Of a stretch of DNA of 64,000 nucleotides, positions 53,508-62,060 are shown piece by piece (positions within the stretch are counted from its first letter, which is position 1; the number at the start of each line of letters is the position of its first letter). The notes beneath the pieces were generated by a model that had not been told where the DNA came from, did no database searches, and saw only the letters and a list, made by a program, of their open reading frames with translations. The stretch lies in the NCBI GenBank assembly GCA_023230485.1, contig JALNXG010000009.1:3333-67332 (forward strand), given 5' to 3'. This DNA is from Melioribacteraceae bacterium (GTDB lineage Bacteria > Bacteroidota > Ignavibacteria > Ignavibacteriales > Melioribacteraceae). The position numbers and the translations under genes were made by a program.

Positions 53508-54342
53508 CGATGTTTCTTATAAAGTAAGTAAGCTATTAACAAATAAATATAGCACCTCGTTTTCGCTTGGAATTAAAGCATTCACTTCGGAATATCAAGA
53601 ACCAATTTATGCTGTTTACGGATTCGTTCGTCTGGCAGATGAAATTGTCGATACTTTTCATGACCACGATAAAAAATATTTATTGGATCAATTACGCACA
53701 GAGACGTTTGAAGCAATTAATAGAAAAATTTCGACTAATCCAATAATTCAATCGTTCCAATTGACAGTAAATAAATATAAGATTGATCATAAATTAATTA
53801 CAGCATTTTTAGATAGTATGGAGATGGATTTAACCAAATCTAATTATGGAAGAGTGGTTTATGACGAATATATATATGGTTCTGCAGAGGTTGTTGGTTT
53901 AATGTGTCTTAAAATTTTTGTTAAAGGAGATCAAGAGCATTTCAATACACTTCTTCATTCAGCAAAAATGCTCGGCTCGGCATTTCAAAAAGTAAATTTT
54001 CTCCGCGATATAAAAAGCGATATTGACGAAAGAGGTAGAATATATATTCCTGATATTCATTCATCGGGTGAAATAAATGATACAAGTAAAAAAGAATTGG
54101 AAAAGGAGATAGAAAATGAATTTAAACAATCTCTTGAAGGTATATTCAAACTACCTGCCGGAGTTAAGTTGGGTGTTTATTCAGCTTATCTTTACTACTA
54201 CGTTCTCTTTAAAAAAATTCAGGGACTTAATATAAATGAATTGCTTAAGAGAAGAGTAAGAGTTTCGAATTCTCATAAATTTATTCTGTTAGTTAAATCG
54301 TTTTGGAAAATTAAGGTATCGGGATTAAATGAAATTTATTAA
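53494..54342 (+). CDS. crtB: Phytoene synthase CrtB
   Basis: A 282-residue head-to-head prenyl synthase that joins two GGPP molecules into phytoene. The two Asp-rich substrate sites are present: RLADEIVD (46-53) and LRDIKSDIDERGRIYIP (170-186). SFSLGIKAF near the start and YIYGSAEVVGLMC (126-138) are also family marks. It overlaps crtI at its 5' end and the next gene at its 3' end by 14 bases. Squalene or diapophytoene synthase cannot be excluded by sequence alone, but the C40 pathway context favours phytoene. Confidence 0.92.
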   Translation: MELYDDVSYKVSKLLTNKYSTSFSLGIKAFTSEYQEPIYAVYGFVRLADEIVDTFHDHDKKYLLDQLRTETFEAINRKISTNPIIQSFQLTVNKYKIDHKLITAFLDSMEMDLTKSNYGRVVYDEYIYGSAEVVGLMCLKIFVKGDQEHFNTLLHSAKMLGSAFQKVNFLRDIKSDIDERGRIYIPDIHSSGEINDTSKKELEKEIENEFKQSLEGIFKLPAGVKLGVYSAYLYYYVLFKKIQGLNINELLKRRVRVSNSHKFILLVKSFWKIKVSGLNEIY

Positions 54343-54919
54343 TTCTTTATTAGCATTGTTTTTGGTGATAACATTTATGAGTGTTTCCTTGAAAGCGCAG
54401 ATCAACCCGTATTCACAAGTGGATTTGGGATCGTTGGAAAATATTCGCATAAACTATTATGCTTCTTTAGAAGATGATGAAATATTGGATAAATTAGTAA
54501 ATACACTTGAAACAAAATATGGAAAGGTAACTCAAAAATATCCGATACTAATAATGGCATATTATGGTGGATTGCTCTCTATAAAGAGTAAGAATGCTTT
54601 CTGGCCATTTACTAAATTGAGTTACTTTAATGAATCGATGGAACTAATGACTAAGGCAGTTGCTCTAAGTCCGGAAAATTTGGAAATCCGATTTATTCGA
54701 TTTGCAATTCTTCATCATATTCCCGGCTTCTTGGGGCATAGTGAGGAGAAAAAAGAAGATGCTGAAAAAATATATTCCCTTATTCAGAATCAAGATTATA
54801 CTTATATAAGCAGTGAAATTCAGAAAGGGATAGCAGAGTTTTTAGTCTCGACTGAAAGGATATCGAAGGACAAAGTAAACAATCTATTAAAAATTTATCC
54901 GCAATTAGCATTGAAATGA
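54329..54919 (+). CDS. Exported hypothetical protein within the carotenoid operon
   Basis: A 196-residue protein with a signal peptide (residues 1-23, ending LKAQ). The mature part is helical, with a TPR-like segment around 85-115 (LSYFNESMELMTKAVALSPENLEIRFIRF) and the unusual ILHHIPGFLGHSEEKK. I do not recognise a function. It overlaps both neighbours (14 and 4 bases), so it is translated with the pathway enzymes and is likely part of pigment formation or placement. It is periplasmic by prediction. Confidence 0.75.
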   Translation: MKFINSLLALFLVITFMSVSLKAQINPYSQVDLGSLENIRINYYASLEDDEILDKLVNTLETKYGKVTQKYPILIMAYYGGLLSIKSKNAFWPFTKLSYFNESMELMTKAVALSPENLEIRFIRFAILHHIPGFLGHSEEKKEDAEKIYSLIQNQDYTYISSEIQKGIAEFLVSTERISKDKVNNLLKIYPQLALK

Positions 54920-55599
54920 GCACCTATTTAGCAATAAATATAATGGTTATTATATTTCCACTTCTACTTTCATTTGAAAGGAAATTACAGTTTTATAAAA
55001 ATTTTAAATCAGTTATTCCTTCAATAATTTTATCGGCTTTGCCATTTATTATATGGGATGATATAGCGGCATTAAGAGGGGATTGGGGTTTTAATCCCGA
55101 ACATCTTATTGGTATTTATATATTTTCTTTGCCATTAGAAGAGATGTTATTCTTTTTTACAATTCCTTATGCAATTATTTTCTTATTTGAAACAGGTAAA
55201 TTTTATCTAACAGATAAAACCATTTCTGTAAATAAATATTTAATATATTCTATTGTTTTTTTATCGGCTTTATCGGCATTCATATTTCGAGGTCAGTATT
55301 ACACTTTTACGGTTTTGTTATTCGTTCCGATCATCCTTATAATGCTAATATCTATAAAGAACAGTTTAATTAATTCCCGATTCTTCTGGCTCTTCATGTT
55401 GATTACCTATATTCCATTTTTTGTAGTAAATTATCTACTTACATCTCTACCGATTGTAACATACGCTCCCTCAGCAATTTGGGGAATGAGAATTACTACT
55501 ATCCCTGCTGAAGATTTCATCTACTCATTTGCATTAATTGGGTTAAATCTTTTTTTATACACAAAAATTAAAGAGTTATGGCAAAGAAAGGTGCAATAA
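54916..55599 (+). CDS. Fused CrtYc-CrtYd lycopene cyclase
   Basis: A 227-residue protein with about seven membrane helices, made of two homologous lycopene-cyclase domains in one chain. Each has the P-x-E-(E/D) motif: LPLEEMLFFF (about 74-83) in the first half and IPAEDFIYSF (about 196-205) in the second. Also typical are FIIWDDIAALRGDWGFN and IWGMRITT. Members cyclise one or both ends of lycopene to beta-rings. Monocyclic gamma-carotene formation fits with the CruF gene downstream. It overlaps the next gene by 22 bases. Confidence 0.88.
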   Translation: MSTYLAINIMVIIFPLLLSFERKLQFYKNFKSVIPSIILSALPFIIWDDIAALRGDWGFNPEHLIGIYIFSLPLEEMLFFFTIPYAIIFLFETGKFYLTDKTISVNKYLIYSIVFLSALSAFIFRGQYYTFTVLLFVPIILIMLISIKNSLINSRFFWLFMLITYIPFFVVNYLLTSLPIVTYAPSAIWGMRITTIPAEDFIYSFALIGLNLFLYTKIKELWQRKVQ

Positions 55600-57074
55600 T
55601 TGGTTCAGGTCTTGGGGGACTATCAGCGGCTATTAGATCGGCTCATAGCGGTTTTAAGGTTGATGTCTTTGAAGAAAATTCAAATGCAGGAGGAAAGGCA
55701 AATCAATTTTTAGTAGATGGATTCCGATTTGATCTCGGTCCTTCTCTTTTAACCATGCCTTTCGTGATTCAAAATCTATTCGATGATGTTGATGAAAAAT
55801 TAGAAGATTACCTAACTTTGCGAAAGCTGGATGTGATTTGTAAATATTATTATTCAGATGGGACTATAATAAATGTATACCCTGATCCTGAAAAAACAGC
55901 AACAGAAATCGCAAAAAAAACGTACGATAAAAAACTATCAGTAACGAAGTATTTAAAATATTGTAAAAAGATTTACGATCTGACATCTGAATTATTTCTT
56001 TTCAAAGATTTTTCTGATCCAAAAACTTTTCTAAATTTTAAGGCTTTAAAAACCTTATTACAAATAAATAAAATCGATCCATTTAGATCAATGCACCAAG
56101 CTAATAGTAGTTTCTTTCATGATCCAAAGACCATTCAGCTCTTCGATCGATATGCAACATATAATGGATCAAACCCATATAAAGCACCTGCCACACTTAA
56201 CATTATTCAGCATGTCGAAATTGGCTTAGGCGGATTTGTCCCGGAGGGGGGAATCTATTCTATCTCCAAAGCCCTCCATAATCTTGCTATTAAAAAAGGT
56301 GTGAATATTCACTTCAATTCAAAAGTTGAAAAGATTATTTCAGAAAAGAATTCAGTCAATGGAATAAGAGTTAATGGAAACGATTTAGAATATGATTTTG
56401 TGGTTTCCAATGCAGATGTGAATAAAACCTATAAAGAACTATTAGAAGATAAAAAATTAAAATCTGCTGTGAAGTATAGTAAACTTACTCCTTCAACTTC
56501 TGCATTAGTTTTTTACTGGGGTATGAAGGTTGATGATAGCGATTTAGAGATTCATAATATCTTATTCTCTGAAAATTATAAAAAAGAATTTTCTCAGTTA
56601 TTTGAAGAAAAAAGATGTCCTGATGATCCTACAATCTATATTTACATTTCTTCAAAGTATAATAATGAAGATGCACCGGAAGGTTACGAAAATTGGTATG
56701 TAATGATTAATGCGCCGTATATAGAGGAGCAGAATTGGGAAGAGGAGATTGCATTTGCTAAAAAAAATATTCTTGATAAAATTAAATCAATTCTAGGAAT
56801 TGATCTAAGTAATAAAATTGTAACTGAAAAAATAGTCTCACCTGTCGATATAGAAAGATTAACAGGGAGTGATAAAGGTAGTTTGTATGGGATATCTTCC
56901 AACAGCCGTAATGCGGCGTTTTTAAGACAGGCAAATAAATCGAAAGAATTAAATCATCTATATTTTTGTGGTGGTAGTGCTCATCCCGGAGGAGGTATCC
57001 CCTTGGTTCTTTTATCTGGTAAAATTGCAGCAGAATCGATCATAAAAACCGAAAAATTATTGGCAGATAATTAA
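55578..57074 (+). CDS. crtD: CrtI-family desaturase, probably CrtD (1-hydroxycarotenoid 3,4-desaturase)
   Basis: A 498-residue FAD enzyme: GAIIGSGLGGLSAAIRSAHSG at the N-terminus, GGKANQFLVDGFRFDLGPSLLTMPFVI (about 38-64; the GPSL-TMP form is usual in Bacteroidota CrtD) and a C-terminal CGGSAHPGGGIPLVLLSGK. It should introduce a 3',4' double bond next to the 1'-hydroxyl made by the CruF-type hydratase. The assignment as CrtD rather than a second CrtI rests on that motif and on the operon content. Confidence 0.75.
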   Translation: MAKKGAIIGSGLGGLSAAIRSAHSGFKVDVFEENSNAGGKANQFLVDGFRFDLGPSLLTMPFVIQNLFDDVDEKLEDYLTLRKLDVICKYYYSDGTIINVYPDPEKTATEIAKKTYDKKLSVTKYLKYCKKIYDLTSELFLFKDFSDPKTFLNFKALKTLLQINKIDPFRSMHQANSSFFHDPKTIQLFDRYATYNGSNPYKAPATLNIIQHVEIGLGGFVPEGGIYSISKALHNLAIKKGVNIHFNSKVEKIISEKNSVNGIRVNGNDLEYDFVVSNADVNKTYKELLEDKKLKSAVKYSKLTPSTSALVFYWGMKVDDSDLEIHNILFSENYKKEFSQLFEEKRCPDDPTIYIYISSKYNNEDAPEGYENWYVMINAPYIEEQNWEEEIAFAKKNILDKIKSILGIDLSNKIVTEKIVSPVDIERLTGSDKGSLYGISSNSRNAAFLRQANKSKELNHLYFCGGSAHPGGGIPLVLLSGKIAAESIIKTEKLLADN

Positions 57075-57075
57075 T

Positions 57076-57726
57076 ATGATAAAAGCGGATCATAAAAAAT
57101 ATGCTCGTGCTATTTTCGATTTTTATATAAATCGCCTACTGAAAAAAAGTTTTTTGAAATTTTATATCGATGGAGACATCCCGAATATTGATCCTTCTAT
57201 TCCATTAGTTGTTACACCAAATCATATAAGCTGGTGGGATGGATTTTTTATCGATTTTATTAATCGAAAATATTTTAAACGAAAATTTCACGTTCTTATG
57301 CTTGAAGAACAGTTAATAAAATATCCTTTTTTTAAAAAACTTGGAGCAATTGGTTTTAATCCAAATTCCGCTTCAAGTATAATAGAAGTAAGGAATTATA
57401 TTAGTGAGATATTAGAGAACAATAATTCTCTATTGACTATTTATCCACAAGGAATAATTGAACCATACGAGAAAAAGCCACTAACAATAAAAGAGGGAAT
57501 AAAAATATTACTTCATAACAAAGAGTTCACTTTACTTCCTCTTGCATTTAAGATACAATATCTAGAAGAGAAAAATCCAGCATTATTTATAAGAGCCGCC
57601 GAACCGATTATCTGCACAACCGGAATCCAAAATTTTTCTAATTATTCTGAAGCATTTTCGAAGAATATTGATTTACTTAACGAGACTATATTCAATAAAA
57701 GTTTAGTCAAAGAGATAGCTTTATAA
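57076..57726 (+). CDS. Membrane acyltransferase (PlsC/LPLAT family) of the carotenoid operon
   Basis: A 216-residue acyltransferase, 1 base after the desaturase. The catalytic HX4D is HISWWDG (55-61) in TPNHISWWDGFF, and the substrate motif is IYPQGIIEPYEK (about 133-144). It lacks membrane helices of its own and is probably peripheral. PlsC relatives acylate lysophospholipids; here, next to a glycosyltransferase in a pigment operon, it probably acylates the sugar of a carotenoid glycoside. The acceptor is inferred from context only. Confidence 0.82.
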   Translation: MIKADHKKYARAIFDFYINRLLKKSFLKFYIDGDIPNIDPSIPLVVTPNHISWWDGFFIDFINRKYFKRKFHVLMLEEQLIKYPFFKKLGAIGFNPNSASSIIEVRNYISEILENNNSLLTIYPQGIIEPYEKKPLTIKEGIKILLHNKEFTLLPLAFKIQYLEEKNPALFIRAAEPIICTTGIQNFSNYSEAFSKNIDLLNETIFNKSLVKEIAL

Positions 57727-57727
57727 T

Positions 57728-58819
57728 ATGTTTATCTTATATGCTATTATACTTTCATTTTCTTTCATTTCATTTCTTATTGTAGCTTATAATTATTTTA
57801 CTGCTCCACGGATTACAAGAAATGAGTCAAAAATTTCTAAATCGGAATCAATTTCAGTTCTTATTCCTGCACGTAACGAAGAAAATAATACAAAAAAAAT
57901 ATTAGATTCACTTATTAGTCAGACGTACAAACAACTTAATATTATAGTTCTTGATGATCATTCCACCGATAAAACAAAAGTAATAGTTAAAGAGTATACG
58001 CGAAAGCACAACAATATTAGTTTAATCATAGGGGAAACATTACCAAAAGGTTGGCTCGGTAAAAATTGGGCATGTCATCAATTATCAAAACACGCTAAAG
58101 GGGATTACTATTTATTTGTTGATGCAGATGTGGAACTAAAAGAAAATGCTATCGATTTATTAATTACGAAGATGGAAGATTATAAATTAGATGCTATTTC
58201 TGTTTTTCCAAGTCAAAGAATAAATGGATTTGGTCAATGGCTTGTTGTGCCGATGATGAATTGGCTTTTGCTCTCTTTTCTACCTCTCAATCAAGTTTTT
58301 AAATCAAAGAAGAAATCTTTCACCGCGGCTAATGGGCAGCTATTTTTATTCAAAAAGTATATTTATAAAGCGATTGGTGGACATGAAAAAGTAAAAAATG
58401 AAGTCGTTGAGGACATGGAGTTCGCCCGTCTTCTTAAAGTCAACCGTTATAAACTAATGACAGCTGTTGGAGATACAGAAATATTTTGCTCAATGTATGA
58501 TTCGTTTAATTCAGCAGTAACTGGATTTTCAAAAAATTTCTATGAAGGTTTCAAAATTCCTAAAGTAACATTTATGTTCTTGATGTTCTTTTTTGAAATA
58601 GTATTTTTTCTCCCCTTCACTTTGGTCTTTTTTGATATTGGGTTTTTAATCCCGATTTTATTAATCTTACTTTCTCGAATTTATATATCAATAATTAGTA
58701 GGCAGAATATTTTTATAAATTTATTATTACATCCTATACAGATGATCATTCTTTTTTATGTGGGAATCAAATCAGTAAACAAAATTGGAATCGAATGGAA
58801 AGGGAGAAGATTAGTTTAA
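57728..58819 (+). CDS. Membrane glycosyltransferase, CrtQ-like
   Basis: A 363-residue family 2 glycosyltransferase with one N-terminal helix (2-24) and three or four C-terminal helices (~277-345). The catalytic part reads SISVLIPARNEENNTKKIL, LDDHSTDKT, DYYLFVDADVEL (DxD) and VVEDMEFARLL (acidic base). PKGWLGKNWACHQL is typical of carotenoid glucosyltransferases of the CrtQ/CruC type. It probably glucosylates the 1'-hydroxyl of the carotenoid. The stop overlaps the next ATG (TAATG). Confidence 0.82.
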   Translation: MFILYAIILSFSFISFLIVAYNYFTAPRITRNESKISKSESISVLIPARNEENNTKKILDSLISQTYKQLNIIVLDDHSTDKTKVIVKEYTRKHNNISLIIGETLPKGWLGKNWACHQLSKHAKGDYYLFVDADVELKENAIDLLITKMEDYKLDAISVFPSQRINGFGQWLVVPMMNWLLLSFLPLNQVFKSKKKSFTAANGQLFLFKKYIYKAIGGHEKVKNEVVEDMEFARLLKVNRYKLMTAVGDTEIFCSMYDSFNSAVTGFSKNFYEGFKIPKVTFMFLMFFFEIVFFLPFTLVFFDIGFLIPILLILLSRIYISIISRQNIFINLLLHPIQMIILFYVGIKSVNKIGIEWKGRRLV

Positions 58820-59457
58820 TGAGAGTTGCTAAATTAGAAAAATGGGTAATTCCATTTTTCATAATAATGTATTCAGTAGGAATTACAGGACACTTAATCG
58901 ATGCGACTCGTCCTCTAATGATAATTCTTACTCCTTTTACATTACTCCTCTGCAGCACGGTTCTTTTTTATTCTATCCATAAAGAGATTAATAGTCAATT
59001 ACTTGGCTGGCTTATATCGACCTATATAATAACATTCGTGCTGGAAGCTTATGGGACTGCTTCAGGATTGATTTTTGGTGCATATAAATATGGTGATGTT
59101 CTTGGTTGGAGTTTGTTTGATGTTCCCTTGATAATTGGAGTTAACTGGGTAATAGTTATTCTTGGCGGGCTTACTCTCTCACTATTAATTTCTAAAAATA
59201 TTTATATCTCTTCCATAATTACTGGGATTATTGCAGTTTTATTCGATTTTATTTTAGAGCCACTTGCTATGAAACTAGACTACTGGCAATGGAGTGGAAA
59301 TATTATTCCATTACAAAATTTTACTGCATGGTTTATAATTGCCGTAGTTTTTTCTCTGGGATTCAACTTTAAGAAAATAAAAATTAATTCTAAGATTCCG
59401 TTATATTATATAATTATTCAATCAATATTCTTTTTAGTCTTAAGGTTGTTTTTATAA
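58819..59457 (+). CDS. cruF: CruF-type carotenoid 1',2'-hydratase (DUF422)
   Basis: The ATG at 58819 (212 aa) overlaps the previous stop; an in-frame Met at 58795 would be inside the glycosyltransferase gene. About seven membrane helices. Family residues: EAYGTASGLIFGAYKYGDVLG, VPLIIGVNWVIVI and DFILEPLAMKLDYWQWSG (conserved Asp/Glu and Trp). CruF adds water across the 1',2' bond of the psi end of gamma-carotene, giving the hydroxyl used for glycosylation. The assignment as CruF fits a monocyclic product. Confidence 0.86.
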   Translation: MRVAKLEKWVIPFFIIMYSVGITGHLIDATRPLMIILTPFTLLLCSTVLFYSIHKEINSQLLGWLISTYIITFVLEAYGTASGLIFGAYKYGDVLGWSLFDVPLIIGVNWVIVILGGLTLSLLISKNIYISSIITGIIAVLFDFILEPLAMKLDYWQWSGNIIPLQNFTAWFIIAVVFSLGFNFKKIKINSKIPLYYIIIQSIFFLVLRLFL

Positions 59458-60125
59458 TGGGAATATTAATCGCACTGATCGTAATTCTTGCTTGGTTCTT
59501 TCATCTTTTCTATATGATTGTTTATCTTGAGCCGGCTTTTACATCAATTAGTTTTTACTTGCATATATTATTGCAGACCTATTTATATACGGGTTTATTC
59601 ATTACTGCTCATGATTCGATGCATAGGACTGTTTCGAACAACAAATTAATCAACAAACTAATTGGTCAGATATCTACATTTTTATATGCGGGTTTATCAT
59701 ATAATAGTTTAATAAAGAATCATTTCAAACATCATAAAACTCCGGGGACGAAAGACGATCCCGACTATAATATCAAATCGCAAAATTTCTTTATTTGGTG
59801 GGGTACTTTTATGATTAGATATGCTACAATCTGGCAATTATTAATAATGGCAGTGGCATTTAATATTTTGAAAATTTATATACCCGAAATTAATCTCTGG
59901 TTCTTTTGGGTAATTCCTGCTATTCTTAGTTCACTGCAATTATTTTATTTTGGTACTTACCTGCCGCATAAAGAACCTCATTCACACGAAATGGAGCCGC
60001 ATAAAGCACGTACTCAAAAGAAGAACCATTTATGGGCTATGATATCATGTTACTTCTTCGGGTATCACTTCGAGCATCATGAAGCTCCTAATACACCATG
60101 GTGGAAGCTCTACCAATTAAAATGA
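59457..60125 (+). CDS. crtW: Beta-carotene ketolase CrtW
   Basis: A 222-residue di-iron membrane oxygenase. The His boxes are AHDSMH (51-56), HFKHHKTPG (89-97) and YHFEHHEAP (203-211), with FYFGTYLPHKEPH and PWWKL as CrtW-specific marks. It introduces a 4-keto group on the beta-ring. It is the last gene of the operon and overlaps CruF by one base. No CrtZ hydroxylase is present, so a 3-hydroxyl is not predicted from this cluster. The hydroxylase family CrtZ is excluded by the larger size and the LPHKEP motif. Confidence 0.93.
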   Translation: MGILIALIVILAWFFHLFYMIVYLEPAFTSISFYLHILLQTYLYTGLFITAHDSMHRTVSNNKLINKLIGQISTFLYAGLSYNSLIKNHFKHHKTPGTKDDPDYNIKSQNFFIWWGTFMIRYATIWQLLIMAVAFNILKIYIPEINLWFFWVIPAILSSLQLFYFGTYLPHKEPHSHEMEPHKARTQKKNHLWAMISCYFFGYHFEHHEAPNTPWWKLYQLK

Positions 60126-60299
60126 TATGTTTATTAATGCTTTATTTCGAGTAACTGCAATGTGAGAAATATTTTGCTAAAAGTTATACGGGTTTGTAGT
60201 CTTACAATAATTGCATTAGACTTAGGAGCGGGGTGAACCATTTAGAGAATCATGTAGAAAACCCACCACTTTTGAATATATAGTTAAAGGATTTTGCAC

Positions 60300-61457
60300 T
60301 TATTCAATATGATCCGTCCCTTGTGGCATACTGATGGTAAATATTGTCCCAGCATCCTTATCCGTTGTGAAGCTTGCTTTCCCTTTTAGATAATTTTCAA
60401 TTATCATTTTTACACTATAAAGACCGATTCCTCTTCCTTTTTTTCCAGATGTACTAAAAGAGCGTTGGAATAATTGGAGTTGAATGTTTTCGGGAATGAA
60501 TTTATTATTTTTAACATGAAAATGAATATCCTTGTCATCAACTTCATAGTAGATATTTACAATATCCCCATTATGAACTGCTTCTAAAGCATTTTTAACA
60601 AGATTGCCAAGCGAACGAATGAGGAGAGTTGAATCCGAATGAAATAAAGAATCTTCTCTACAATAATTTAAATTAATTACTTTACCACGGGCTAATTCAT
60701 GCTTGCTGTATAATTCATAAATATTTTGAATTATTGCATTAGCACTTATCTCTTTTATATCAACTGCAAGATTTCCATCTTCTGCATTTCGCAACTCTCT
60801 TTGGGATAATATTTCTCCAAGTAACTGCTCCGATGAAGAAACAATAGCATTAGATATCTCTTCCTTTTCTTCTGGATTCTCTAATTCAGAAAGGAGTTTA
60901 GTTAATCCATGAATAGCACCAGCTGTATTTAGAACATCATGGAAAAATATTTTCTCAAGCGCTTCTCTTCTTTTTTCGTTTGAGATATCGCGAATTGCAA
61001 ATATTGTATAATTTTTTCCTTCGATAATGATAGGTGATGTATTGACCAAAAGATCAAAAGAAACGAGTCTGTCTTTTTGTTTAGATGTGATTTTACATTC
61101 TTCAAGAGAGCTAACTCTATTAGTAATCGTATTTAAATTAGCTTTTGCGGCACCGCATTCTGCACAAAATTTAGAAGTTCCGCATCCTGCCTCCATATCG
61201 CTAGAATGAATACATTTAATTGCTTCTCCCAGTCTTTTACCTATTACTTCATATATTGATTTTGGTTCTAAAAGTGCAATGGCTTTATTATTAAATGCCA
61301 CTATCTGCCTAAAGTCATTAATTAATAATACCAGTTCGGGCATAGAGTCGATTAATTTTTGTATAATCTGAATTTCTTTCAGCGATGTATAATCGGTTAG
61401 GATATCATCAATACCCAATCTTTCAGGGCGATCGAAATATGTTAATTGCTTGTTCAT
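60300..61457 (-). CDS. PAS-domain histidine kinase with a cysteine cluster
   Basis: A 385-residue soluble kinase. A PAS domain (about 33-158) contains the cysteines 82, 92, 98 and 101 in KCIHSSDMEAGCGTSKFCAECGA. The DHp has His173 in FFHDVLNTAG, and HATPase_c is complete (ENIQLQLFQRSFSTSG, GRGIGLYSVK). The Cys spacing suggests bound metal, an Fe-S cluster or a redox switch; the sequence does not tell which. No response regulator is adjacent; the small outer-membrane gene lies 9 bases upstream. Confidence 0.9.
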   Translation of the reverse strand: MNKQLTYFDRPERLGIDDILTDYTSLKEIQIIQKLIDSMPELVLLINDFRQIVAFNNKAIALLEPKSIYEVIGKRLGEAIKCIHSSDMEAGCGTSKFCAECGAAKANLNTITNRVSSLEECKITSKQKDRLVSFDLLVNTSPIIIEGKNYTIFAIRDISNEKRREALEKIFFHDVLNTAGAIHGLTKLLSELENPEEKEEISNAIVSSSEQLLGEILSQRELRNAEDGNLAVDIKEISANAIIQNIYELYSKHELARGKVINLNYCREDSLFHSDSTLLIRSLGNLVKNALEAVHNGDIVNIYYEVDDKDIHFHVKNNKFIPENIQLQLFQRSFSTSGKKGRGIGLYSVKMIIENYLKGKASFTTDKDAGTIFTISMPQGTDHIE

Positions 61458-61466
61458 ATTTTATAG

Positions 61467-61928
61467 TTAGTTTATGAAAAACCTGATTCCGATAGCTGCA
61501 TCGAAATCTAAATCAGTTTCAGGAATAAGTGTAAATACCGGTGCGATTTCAAAAAACACGTCGATGGGGACATCACGTGAAAACCATTCGATACCAACAA
61601 CACCTCTTACACCGAATGAATCATCACTCCCTTCGTACATTCTTAATCTTGCACCAACGCCATAATAAACGGGTATCTTCTCTGAGGATTTTATTAAATC
61701 AAATGAATGCCACAAATAATCTGCATGTAATGCAGCGGCATTATGATTACCGGTAAATGAATATGCTAAACCAAAATCAACGGCATTAATTTTATTAAGC
61801 CAATATTTCCCGCTTAAACCCGTTGGTTCGCCCAGCATGATTCCTATACCAAATCCTTTGTCCTGTGCTTTTATTATCGAAGAAACTGTTAGAAATATTA
61901 ATAAAATCACGAAAATTGATTTTTTCAT
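61467..61928 (-). CDS. Small outer-membrane beta-barrel protein
   Basis: The start is ATG at 61928 (153 aa), supported by AAGGGA at good spacing and the signal peptide ending IIKAQ; an upstream Met at 61967 is not supported. The mature protein alternates short beta strands with aromatic belts (GLAYSFTGN, YYGVGARLRMYEG, FFEIAPVFTLIP) and ends in IGIRFFIN, a Phe-X-Phe-like barrel C-terminus. It is likely an eight-stranded barrel of unknown function. It shares a strand with, and lies 9 bases before, the PAS kinase gene. Confidence 0.75.
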   Translation of the reverse strand: MKKSIFVILLIFLTVSSIIKAQDKGFGIGIMLGEPTGLSGKYWLNKINAVDFGLAYSFTGNHNAAALHADYLWHSFDLIKSSEKIPVYYGVGARLRMYEGSDDSFGVRGVVGIEWFSRDVPIDVFFEIAPVFTLIPETDLDFDAAIGIRFFIN

Positions 61929-62060
61929 ATTAGATCCCTTGTAATTTTTATGGTTGTGAAGATACACAATTTATTTTTTTTAAGCTTCGGGCATATTGAT
62001 AATTTTTATAACATTTATTATTAAATTTAATAATTCGATTTCCATAATTCAGAGGGCAGA

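Noticed and set aside
55578..57074. Second CrtI-like gene as a simple duplicate of crtI.
   Set aside because: The N-terminal GPSL-TMP motif and general divergence fit a CrtD-type 3,4-desaturase, which the CruF context also calls for.
50514..60125. Recent horizontal transfer of the carotenoid cluster.
   Set aside because: Base composition and codon style look the same as in neighbouring genes by eye, and no mobile-element traces flank it. A codon-usage computation would be needed to reopen this.
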